A DNA stretch of 64,000 nucleotides from Rudaea sp. (lineage in GTDB: Bacteria > Pseudomonadota > Gammaproteobacteria > Xanthomonadales > Rhodanobacteraceae): NCBI GenBank assembly GCA_031291055.1, contig JARLJU010000325.1, positions 21,003 through 85,002 on the forward strand. The letters run 5' to 3'. Position numbers and translations under genes: made by a program. A model generated the notes under the pieces. That model was given only the letters and a program-made list of their open reading frames with translations. It made no database searches and was not told the origin of the DNA. Of this stretch, positions 1-7,192 are shown piece by piece (position 1 is the first letter of the stretch; every line of letters starts with the position of its first letter).

Positions 1-1
1 G

Positions 2-1126
2 CTCGCGCTGTTTGCCGCGCTGGTCCTGCTGCGCCTGCGCCGGCAATGGCCGGTGCGCGAAGCCGAAGTGGTCGCTCACCTGGCCGTCGACATCGCTGTA
101 CTTTGCTATCTTTTATACTTTACCGGCGGCGCGACCAACCCTTTCATCTCGCTCTACATCATGCCGATCGCGTTCGCCGCAATGGCCTTGTCCGCACCTT
201 GCCTTGTCGCCGTCGTGCTGCTGGCTGGCAGCGCGTACGCCGTTTTGATGTTCGGCTACGTGCCATTGCCGGCAATCCATGCGCACGATGCGCAGTTCAG
301 TCTGCATGTACTGGGCATGGGCATCAACTTCGCAATCAGTGCCCTGCTGCTGGGTTTCTTCATCCAGCGCCTGGCCGCAGAACTGCGCGCACGCGAAACC
401 TCGGCGCAAGGCCTGCGCGAGCGCGCGCTGCGCGACGCAGGCATCCTGGCGATCGCGACCCAGGCCGCTGGCGCCGCGCACGAATTGAATACGCCGCTGT
501 CCACCATACGCACGCTGTTGACCGACTTGCGGCGCGAGCACGTCAACGACGTGCGGCTGGACGACGATCTCGCGCTGCTGGCAAATCAGGCCGATCGCTG
601 TCGCGATATCCTGCGCGAGCTGGTCGATGTCGGTACGGCTCCGCTCAATGATGCGACGCAGACGCTGACACTGGCCGGGTTCGCGACCGACTGTGCCGAC
701 CGCTTTCGCCTGCTGCGGCCGGACATCGATCTGGCCATGACCCTGGACGACGACCGCTGCGCGATCTCGCTGCTGCTGGCACCGGATTTGCGCCACGCCG
801 TCATTGCCCTGCTCAACAATGCAGCCGATGCGTCAAGCACGAATAAGGGCTCACCCGTGGAATTTTCCGCAAGGCTCGACGGCGATGCCGTCGAATTCGC
901 CGTGCGCGACCGTGGCTCCGGGCTCGCACCGGACGCACGTGCTGCTGCGGGCCTGCGGTTTTTCTCGGACAAGCGCGACGGCCTGGGCCTTGGTCTCGTG
1001 CTCGCCAATACGACGGCCGAACGCCTCAACGGCACTCTGAGCGTAGTCTCGCGCGCCGGCAGTGGCACTCTGACACGCTTGCGCGTGCCGCTGGACAGCA
1101 TCGAAAATCGTCGCCATGCAAGCTAG
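2..1126 (+). CDS. regB: RegB/PrrB-type redox sensor histidine kinase (5' end outside window)
   Basis: Membrane sensor kinase that senses the respiratory redox state and phosphorylates RegA. The frame is open to the left edge, so the N-terminal membrane helices are missing; a GTG at 53 is only an internal codon. Visible parts are several hydrophobic helices, the quinone-site heptad GGATNPF (about 125-145), an H-box AHELNTPLST with the phospho-His codon at 479-481, and an ATP-binding domain with N box (NNAADAS), DRGSG and GLGLGL. The Cys codon at 599-601 lies exactly 40 residues after the His. That matches the His225/Cys265 spacing I recall for Rhodobacter RegB, where this Cys is redox active. 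The gene overlaps regA by 11 bp, so the two are probably translationally coupled. The family call is firm; the targets in this organism are unknown. Confidence 0.9.
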   Translation, partial: LALFAALVLLRLRRQWPVREAEVVAHLAVDIAVLCYLLYFTGGATNPFISLYIMPIAFAAMALSAPCLVAVVLLAGSAYAVLMFGYVPLPAIHAHDAQFSLHVLGMGINFAISALLLGFFIQRLAAELRARETSAQGLRERALRDAGILAIATQAAGAAHELNTPLSTIRTLLTDLRREHVNDVRLDDDLALLANQADRCRDILRELVDVGTAPLNDATQTLTLAGFATDCADRFRLLRPDIDLAMTLDDDRCAISLLLAPDLRHAVIALLNNAADASSTNKGSPVEFSARLDGDAVEFAVRDRGSGLAPDARAAAGLRFFSDKRDGLGLGLVLANTTAERLNGTLSVVSRAGSGTLTRLRVPLDSIENRRHAS

Positions 1127-1676
1127 TACGACTCTGCGCAGCGTGCTGGTGATCGACGACGACCTCGTATTCGCCCGCGTGCTGGCCCGTGCACTGGATG
1201 CACGCGGCTTCATCACCTGCGTGGCCCACGGTGCAGCTGCGGCGGTGGCCGCATGCCAGCGCACGCAACCAAGTTACGCCGTGCTCGACCTCAGACTCGG
1301 CGCGGACAACGGGCTCAAGCTCATTCCCGAGCTTAGGGAAATCGCGCCCCACATGCGCATCCTGTTGTTGACAGGCTATGCCTCGATCGCGACCGCCGTC
1401 GAGGCGATCAAGCGGGGCGCCGACGACTATCTGGCCAAACCAGTGGATGCCGACGCGGTCGTCGCGGCGTTGTTGAATTCACCGGACGCGGATGCGCAAA
1501 GCCCGGGATCGCCACCGGAGAAAGCACCATCGCTCAAGCGCCTGGAGTGGGAGCAAATCCAACGTGTCCTGAATTCATGCGGCGGCAATGTTTCGCTGGC
1601 TGCACAGAAGCTCGGGCTGCACCGGCGCACCCTGCAACGCAAGCTGGCCAAACGTCCGGTGCGCGAGTCGCCTTGA
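1116..1676 (+). CDS. regA: RegA/PrrA-type response regulator
   Basis: Response regulator paired with the preceding kinase. It has 186 residues, the usual short RegA form. The N-terminal receiver carries the acidic pair (IDDD), the phospho-acceptor Asp58 in AVLDLR, and the switch Thr and Lys (LLTGYAS, LAKPVD). The C-terminal Fis-like helix-turn-helix (GGNVSLAAQKLGLHRRTLQR) is typical of RegA/ActR/PrrA proteins. The ATG lies inside the end of regB. In alphaproteobacteria the family controls respiration, photosynthesis and nitrogen metabolism; what it controls here cannot be read from the window. Confidence 0.92.
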   Translation: MQASTTLRSVLVIDDDLVFARVLARALDARGFITCVAHGAAAAVAACQRTQPSYAVLDLRLGADNGLKLIPELREIAPHMRILLLTGYASIATAVEAIKRGADDYLAKPVDADAVVAALLNSPDADAQSPGSPPEKAPSLKRLEWEQIQRVLNSCGGNVSLAAQKLGLHRRTLQRKLAKRPVRESP

Positions 1677-1749
1677 GCGCCGCGACAAAATGTCGCATTG
1701 CCGACCGGGATCCTTGTGCCGTCTCTCGTGCACACTCAGAAGAGGACGC

Positions 1750-2118
1750 ATGCGCGCACTGGCGCCGGACTGGGGTTGTTTCAGCCAGGCGATGCTGCAA
1801 TTGCCGCTGCAGTCGCGCGACGATTTCAACCCCGGTGCCGGCTTCAATGCGAACCTCGGCCTGCGCTATACCGCCAGCGAAACCTTCGTGCCGCAACTGC
1901 ACTCAATGCGCGCGTCGAGAAACGCTGGCAGGGACTCAATGCCGACATCGAAAACAGCGGCGCGACTCTCGTCTAACGGAGTCCCGGCATGACCTGGAAA
2001 CTCAGCCGCAAGTTTTCCGCCTATGGCTTTTTTCCAGGTGCCTTTGTACCAGCGCGTGAACGGCCTGCAGATCGAAGCGACGCAGTTCGTCTCGGTCGGC
2101 GTCCACTATCACTTCTAG
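1750..2118 (+). pseudogene. Decayed outer-membrane beta-barrel protein, C-terminal remnant
   Basis: A single barrel-like protein can be read only by changing frames. The first part from ATG 1750 reads DDFNPGAGFNANLGLRYTAS. A shift near 1900 leads to a frame reading NARVEKRWQGLNADIENSG, which then meets a TAA stop (about 1974-1976). The same frame continues SPGMTWKLSRKFSAYGFF. A T-run near 2028-2033 shifts again into QVPLYQRVNGLQIEA and a barrel-like end VGVHYHF with stop at 2116-2118. At least two frameshifts and one stop are needed, so the gene is broken unless the assembly has errors. Alternating polar and hydrophobic strands and the final aromatic residue fit an outer-membrane barrel; the family is not identified. 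Confidence 0.6.
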
Positions 2119-2177
2119 GCCCCTCTTCCGTGTTCGGAAGGAGGCTGAAGCCGAGGCCACTTCAAGCGCGCGCACCG

Positions 2178-2339
2178 CTATTTCTTTTTCTTCGCGCCCG
2201 CGGACGCAGGCTTGCCCTTCGCGGCCGGCGCGGCCTGATCCGGACGGTAGTCGCCGATGATGCCCTTCACCGGGCAAATGCTGAAAATCGGACATTTGCG
2301 GCAACCGACCGCGAGTGCAACGGGACACAGGACGACCAT
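2178..2339 (-). CDS. Small Cys-rich Lys-tailed protein
   Basis: A 53-residue protein of unknown function. It begins MVVLCPVALAVG, followed by a compact cysteine cluster CRKCPIFSIC and then VKGIIGDYRPD. It ends in an Ala/Pro/Lys tail with four terminal lysines. The ATG at 2339 is preceded by a GAGAAGG-like ribosome site, which favours it over the longer in-frame start at 2546, whose upstream part looks non-coding. The four cysteines (one near the start and the CxxCxxxxC group) could bind a metal or a cluster, but nothing shows this directly. It stands alone between a broken gene and a two-component pair. Confidence 0.5.
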   Translation of the reverse strand: MVVLCPVALAVGCRKCPIFSICPVKGIIGDYRPDQAAPAAKGKPASAGAKKKK

Positions 2340-2579
2340 CGCCTTCTCACCCTCTTCGTGGTCGCCATACTCTACTCTCATTGCATCGCGATCAGTGCCG
2401 AGAGAATGGCCCTGTTCCGCCCACGACTCCACGACGCACCGACGGACTTGCCGGGCGCCGCAATCCTTGCAAGTTGGCGGCCACAGCCGGCACAGCCGGT
2501 CGCGACAAGTGCAGCCCACCGGAACGGGCTTCGAGTCCGAATCCAACGTGTAGGTTCGATCCCCGGAAAATCTCGTTGC

Positions 2580-3872
2580 TCAAACCGGCGCCGCCTGCGG
2601 AAACCGTATCGTCGCCGTGGTGCCGACGCCGAGCCGGCTGTGCAGCTCGATGGGCCAGCCGAAACGATCGGACAGACGGCGCACCAGGGTCAGGCCGACG
2701 CCGTGACCGCCGCGCGTGCTGCGGTTGCCGCGGAAGTATGGCTGGAATGCCTGCTTGAGCTCATCCGCGCTCATGCCGATGCCGCTGTCCTGCACGCTGA
2801 CGAAGTCGGCGCCGACCACGATCTGCACCTTGCCCGCTTCGGTATACAGGCACGCGTTGCGGATCAGATTGCTCACCATTGCGGCAAACACCTTCGGCGG
2901 CGCATGCAGGGCGAATGCCGACTGCTCGTCGAGCGCCATCGTGACCTGCTTGCCTTCGAGCAGGGGCTGCGCGCGCTCGATCTCTTCGCGCACGGCATCG
3001 TTGACGACGAAATCCTCTTCCGGCAGGCCGGTGTCGGATTCGCGCGCCAGAATCAGGAAGGCCTCGATCATCGCTTCCATGTCGCGCACGGAGCGCTTGA
3101 TGCGCAGCACGGTGCGCTCGGCGAACGGTGGCAGTTCGTCTTCGAGCAGGACATCGGCGGCGATCTTGATCACGGTCAGCGGACTGCGCAGCTCGTGACT
3201 GGCGTCGCGGGTGAAGTTGCGTTCGCGCTCGACGAATTCCTCGATGCGGCTGGCGAAGCTGTGCAGGGCGCCGGCCAGGGTTTCCACGTCGCCATCCGGA
3301 TCGCTGGAAAGATTGCGCGGATCGATCGCGGCAAGATCCGGTCGCTTCGGGTCCCAGTCGCGCACCACCTTGGCCAGGATGATCACCGGCGACAGCGCAC
3401 GTCGCGAGGCGCGGTAGGTGAGCCAGGTCGTGATGTAGATGATCAGCAGCACGACGATCAGCGGCACGAAGCCGAACAGGAACGCCAAGCGCCCGACCTG
3501 CTCCTGGTTGAACACCAGATACAACCGCCCCGGCGGCCCGTCGGAGACCAGCACCAGCACGTTGCCGCCCGCATGCTGGATACGGTGATAGCCCGGTGCG
3601 AGTGCGCGCAGGGCTTCGGGTAGTTGCTTCTTGTCCGCGCCCGGCGCCAGCAGATAACCGGTCATGTTGTTGGTGTCGGGCACCGGGGCCTGCGCATCGT
3701 GCTCGACGCGCTGCCAGTAGTAGGTGGCCTCGCCACCGAGTGCGCGCTTTATCAATACGTCTTCCAGCACCGTGGCCGCGCCGTAGACGCCGAGAATCGT
3801 CGCCATGCTGATCGCGGCGACCTGGAGGACGTAAACCGCCCAGATCTTGCGGCGGATGCCGGTGCGGGGCAC
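2580..3872 (-). CDS. Sensor histidine kinase, ColS-like
   Basis: Inner-membrane sensor kinase of 430 residues starting at a GTG. An N-terminal helix (about 10-35) and a second helix (about 135-160, FGFVPLIVVLLIIYI) bracket a periplasmic domain of roughly 100 residues. The cytoplasmic part has an H-box (RDASHELRSPLTVIK), an N box (NLIRNACLYT), DSGIGMS and HGVGLTLVRRL, so all catalytic boxes are present. The regulator gene lies 15 bp upstream in the same direction. Architecture and pairing resemble the Xanthomonas ColS/ColR system, which affects envelope stress, metals and virulence; that identity is an inference. Confidence 0.88.
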   Translation of the reverse strand: MPRTGIRRKIWAVYVLQVAAISMATILGVYGAATVLEDVLIKRALGGEATYYWQRVEHDAQAPVPDTNNMTGYLLAPGADKKQLPEALRALAPGYHRIQHAGGNVLVLVSDGPPGRLYLVFNQEQVGRLAFLFGFVPLIVVLLIIYITTWLTYRASRRALSPVIILAKVVRDWDPKRPDLAAIDPRNLSSDPDGDVETLAGALHSFASRIEEFVERERNFTRDASHELRSPLTVIKIAADVLLEDELPPFAERTVLRIKRSVRDMEAMIEAFLILARESDTGLPEEDFVVNDAVREEIERAQPLLEGKQVTMALDEQSAFALHAPPKVFAAMVSNLIRNACLYTEAGKVQIVVGADFVSVQDSGIGMSADELKQAFQPYFRGNRSTRGGHGVGLTLVRRLSDRFGWPIELHSRLGVGTTATIRFPQAAPV

Positions 3873-3887
3873 GCGCGGGCGCAGACG

Positions 3888-4616
3888 TCAGGCGGTCCTG
3901 CTGGCCGCGATCTCGGCGTCGAGATCGGCCAGCCGGTAGCCGGCGCTGTGGATCGTGTGCAGCAACGGCTTCTGGAAAGGCTTGTCGATAATTTTGCGCA
4001 AATTATACAAATGACTGCGCAGCGTATCCGAATCGGGCAACAGGTCGCCCCAGACTTCGCGTTCGATATCGCGCCGGCTGACCACCCGCGGCGATTCGCG
4101 CATGAGGATGCCGAGCAGCTTGAGCCCGATCGGCGATACCAGCAGTTCCTGGCCGGCGCGGGTCAGGCGCAGGGTCGCGGTGTCCAGCACCAGATCGCCG
4201 ACACTGAGCAGTTCCGCGCTGACCTGGCGGCGGTCGCGCCGGATCAGCGCACGCACGCGCGCCTCGAGTTCGCGGATTTCGAAAGGCTTGACCAGGTAAT
4301 CGTCGGCGCCGGCATCCAGGCCGATCAGCTTGTCCTCGAGCGTGTCGCGCGCGGTGAGCATGAGCACCGGCGTGGATTTTTTCGCGTCGGCACGCAGTTT
4401 GCGGCACAGATCCAGGCCATCCATGCCTGGCAGCATCAGATCCAGCACGATCACGTCGTAGCTGTTGGCCACCGCCAGATGCAGCCCGGTCACGCCATCG
4501 GCAGCGTAATCGATGCTGTAGCCGCGGCGTTCAAGAAATTCGCCGACCATTTCAGAAATGCCGCGATTGTCCTCGATCAGCAGGATCAAACCGGCCTGTT
4601 CCTCGCGCTGCTTCAT
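3888..4616 (-). CDS. OmpR-family response regulator, ColR-like
   Basis: DNA-binding response regulator of about 242 residues. The receiver holds IED, the phospho-acceptor Asp59 (VIVLDLMLPGMDG), and the Thr and Lys switch residues (LMLTARD, LVKPFE). A winged-helix OmpR-type domain follows (SRRDIEREVWG, LRSHLYNLRKIID, TIHSAGYRL). I chose the ATG at 4616 because a GGAG lies six bases upstream; an in-frame ATG at 4637 would add seven residues. The cognate kinase follows after 15 bp. Confidence 0.9.
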   Translation of the reverse strand: MKQREEQAGLILLIEDNRGISEMVGEFLERRGYSIDYAADGVTGLHLAVANSYDVIVLDLMLPGMDGLDLCRKLRADAKKSTPVLMLTARDTLEDKLIGLDAGADDYLVKPFEIRELEARVRALIRRDRRQVSAELLSVGDLVLDTATLRLTRAGQELLVSPIGLKLLGILMRESPRVVSRRDIEREVWGDLLPDSDTLRSHLYNLRKIIDKPFQKPLLHTIHSAGYRLADLDAEIAASRTA

Positions 4617-4686
4617 GCCACGCTCCGTCGGATTCACATTTGTGAAGGCTGCCCGACGGCAGGTGAGAGGCGCGTGAAGGGCACCT

Positions 4687-6246
4687 TCAGGATGGACTTA
4701 TGCGCCGCAGGATGCGCAATCCCGGCCACGCCAGCGCGCCGACAAGCAGACCCGGCAGCCAGCCCGGCAGAGCCGGCACAGGAACCGGCGGCGGCGACAC
4801 CACCGCGCTTTCATAGGCGCCGATGTCGGGACCTGCGCCGACCACGCGCGGAAATCCGGCGCCGCGCTGATCGGTCGCAAGATTCGCCACGTCGTTGCCC
4901 ATATTGATCGCCGGGCTGCCTTGCGCGAGCGCGTGCGTGCGCGTCGGGCCGCCATTGTGCGCCAGCGGCAGCAGGTTCGGTTCGGCATGCAGGGTATCGC
5001 CGGGCAACGCGGCGGCGGCAGCGGCCGTCACGACGAGATTGTTCGCGCCGGAAATCGTCTGTGTCATTTGAACCGCGATATCGGCCGCCCCGCTGCCGGC
5101 GGCATTGTCGGCCACGATCGTGCTTTGCAACTCGAAACTCTGCGGTGTGCCGGCCACATAGATGCCGCCGCCCTTGAACGCACTGTTGTGCGCAATCGTG
5201 CTGTTGCTGACGCTCATCGCGTCAGACATCCGCACGAAGATCCCGCCGCCAGACTTGTTCTTCGCGATGTTTCCGGAAATCGTGCTGTTGGTGACGAAGA
5301 ATCCGGCATGGCTGGCAATGCCGCCGCCGGTGCCGGACGAATAATTGCCGTCGATCGTGGAACGCAGCGCATAGCCGCCGTTGTCGGCAAAGATGCCGCC
5401 ACCGGTATCGTAGCTGCCGAACGGATTGGCCGCGTCAAGGGTCGCACCGTTGCCGCTCACGCTGCTGTCGTACAAGGCCGCGGTGCCATGATAGGCGAAG
5501 GCGCCTCCACCGTAGGATGCCGTCAGCGTATTGAGGTTGGTGCCCCGCGCCACATTGCCGGATAGTGTACTTGTATATAGTGTTACGCCACGGGCGATGA
5601 TGCCGCCGCCGTAGGCACCTTCGCCGTTGGCCACACAGCCGCTTACCGTGCTGTGGTCGAGCGTAATGTAGCCATTGGATGCGATGCAGCCGCCGGCGGC
5701 CACCTTGTAGCCGCTGCGGACGTTCACCCCGTTGCGCACGGTCAATGCATTCAGACGCAATTCGTAGTAGCCGTAGTGCACGAAGACGCGATCGGCACCT
5801 GCGCCGTCGATGGCCAGCGCGTTCTGGCCCGGGCCGCTGATGGTCAAGGTGTCGGCCATTACCGGGATTGCGCCCTGGGCAAGCGTGATGACGCTGCAGG
5901 TCAGCGCGCCAAGATCGATCGTGTCGCCCTCGCTCGCGGCAGCCACGACGTTGCGCAGCGTGCCGCTGCCGTTGTCGTCGGCGCAACTCGTCACCGCTGT
6001 GGTTGCCGCGGGGGCCCGGATCGCCGAAGCCGGTTTCACGCGCGCAGCCTTCAATGCAAGCATGAAGGCTGCGACGCCGCTGCCGTCGCCGGGAATCCAC
6101 GCCGGCGACATGGAAACGCCAAAACCGGCATTGCGCCCGGCCGCAGCAGCACCAGCCTGCGCCGTGCCGACGCACGCCAGCATCAACGCGGCCGCCAGCG
6201 GTATCAGGGAAAAATCAGACGCGGATCGCGCCACGCGTGAATTCAT
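4687..6246 (-). CDS. Secreted beta-helix protein with IPTL-CTERM-like C-terminus
   Basis: Exported protein of 519 residues. A signal peptide is clear (LIPLAAALMLACVGTAQA). The body is a right-handed parallel beta-helix built from Asn/Ser/Gly-rich coils such as NSTISGNIAKNKSGGGIFV, followed by a choice-of-anchor-type end (DQRGAGFPRVVGAGPDIGAYE). The C-terminus has the three-part form of an exosortase tag: VPALPGW, a hydrophobic stretch, then LRILRR. The V-P-x-L-x-x-W pattern fits a variant IPTL-CTERM, the substrate class of XrtH, and an XrtH gene lies at 60909-61418. I chose ATG 6246 because it begins the signal peptide; upstream in-frame codons look non-coding. Confidence 0.82.
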   Translation of the reverse strand: MNSRVARSASDFSLIPLAAALMLACVGTAQAGAAAAGRNAGFGVSMSPAWIPGDGSGVAAFMLALKAARVKPASAIRAPAATTAVTSCADDNGSGTLRNVVAAASEGDTIDLGALTCSVITLAQGAIPVMADTLTISGPGQNALAIDGAGADRVFVHYGYYELRLNALTVRNGVNVRSGYKVAAGGCIASNGYITLDHSTVSGCVANGEGAYGGGIIARGVTLYTSTLSGNVARGTNLNTLTASYGGGAFAYHGTAALYDSSVSGNGATLDAANPFGSYDTGGGIFADNGGYALRSTIDGNYSSGTGGGIASHAGFFVTNSTISGNIAKNKSGGGIFVRMSDAMSVSNSTIAHNSAFKGGGIYVAGTPQSFELQSTIVADNAAGSGAADIAVQMTQTISGANNLVVTAAAAAALPGDTLHAEPNLLPLAHNGGPTRTHALAQGSPAINMGNDVANLATDQRGAGFPRVVGAGPDIGAYESAVVSPPPVPVPALPGWLPGLLVGALAWPGLRILRRISPS

Positions 6247-6399
6247 GAAAACATGCCCCGTGACCACCCCGGTCGGCGCGAATGTAGCACCCGTTGCGGC
6301 CGCAACGAAGCACCTGGACCCGGAAAGTGTGAACTGCCCGCTTGCGCCGCGTGTTGCGCCGCGACTATCGTAGCGCGGGAATCCCGGACGGTAGGCCAA

Positions 6400-6726
6400 A
6401 TGTCATTTGCCGAAAAACGCCGACATCCGCGTCTGGCGATCTATTCCGCAGCGTTCGCGGTGACCGACGGCCAGGGCTACCTGTCCGACGTCAAGGATCT
6501 GTCGCAGGGCGGCGCCTGCATCGGTCGGCCCAAAAACTGGCCCGACAAGTTGCATGAAAACTGCCGCGTGTTCTTCATCTTCGACCAGGAAACCGTGATC
6601 GGCATTGATGTGCGCATCGCACGATCGGGCACCGAGGATCTGGGTCTGGAATTCCTGCCCGGGCAGGACCAACGGGTCGAAAGCCTTTTGTACGAATCAC
6701 GTTTTCTGGATCGCGAAGCCTTGTAG
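6400..6726 (+). CDS. PilZ-domain protein
   Basis: Small cytoplasmic protein of 108 residues that is essentially one PilZ domain, the common c-di-GMP binding fold. Both ligand motifs are intact: RxxxR as RRHPR near the N-terminus and DxSxxG as DLSQGG about 30 residues later. It starts at ATG 6400; the longer frame upstream overlaps the divergent beta-helix gene and looks non-coding. It probably links c-di-GMP levels to an unidentified partner. The YfiN cyclase at 50188 is the only cyclase seen in the window. Confidence 0.85.
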   Translation: MSFAEKRRHPRLAIYSAAFAVTDGQGYLSDVKDLSQGGACIGRPKNWPDKLHENCRVFFIFDQETVIGIDVRIARSGTEDLGLEFLPGQDQRVESLLYESRFLDREAL

Positions 6727-6783
6727 GCTTTGGACAAACGCCGCTGCTACGCTTTGGGGCATTCTTGTCCCGGGATGTCCGCA

Positions 6784-7122
6784 ATGCTCGACTACGTCGC
6801 CCCCATCCTGCTGCTCATCGGTTCAAACGTGTTCATGACCTTTGCCTGGTACGGTCACCTGAAATTCACCGACCGGCCGCTGTGGATCGTGATCATCGTC
6901 AGTTGGGGCATCGCGTTTTTCGAGTACTGCCTGCAGGTACCGGGAAACCGCATCGGTTACCGGGTCTACAACCCGGCGCAACTGAAGACGATCCAGGAAA
7001 TCATTACCCTGGGCGTGTTCGTGGTTTTCTCGGTAACCTATCTTGGCGCGACCGTCCGCTGGAACCACATCGTCGGCTTCGCCCTGATCGTCGCGGCGGC
7101 ATTCTTCATCTTTCTGGATTAG
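6784..7122 (+). CDS. DUF486 family small membrane protein
   Basis: Inner-membrane protein of about 112 residues with four predicted helices. It shows the DUF486 signature: SNVFMTFAWYGHLKF in helix one, FEYCLQVPGNRIGY in the first loop, and AQLKTIQEIITLGVFVVFSV in the third segment. DUF486 belongs to the drug/metabolite transporter superfamily; its substrate is unknown. ATG 6784 has a GGGA eight bases upstream; ATG 6775 in the same frame is an alternative. Confidence 0.85.
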   Translation: MLDYVAPILLLIGSNVFMTFAWYGHLKFTDRPLWIVIIVSWGIAFFEYCLQVPGNRIGYRVYNPAQLKTIQEIITLGVFVVFSVTYLGATVRWNHIVGFALIVAAAFFIFLD

Positions 7123-7192
7123 CGTGAACGGGCTGACGGACTGGGCGCCGCGACGGGTGCAGAATAACGCCGTCCGGCAAATCGAGCTTGCC

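Noticed and set aside
1989..3623. Plus-strand open frame of 544 codons opposite the ColS-like kinase
   Set aside because: The kinase on the minus strand has all catalytic boxes; the plus frame has none. Only its first few codons belong to the barrel pseudogene.
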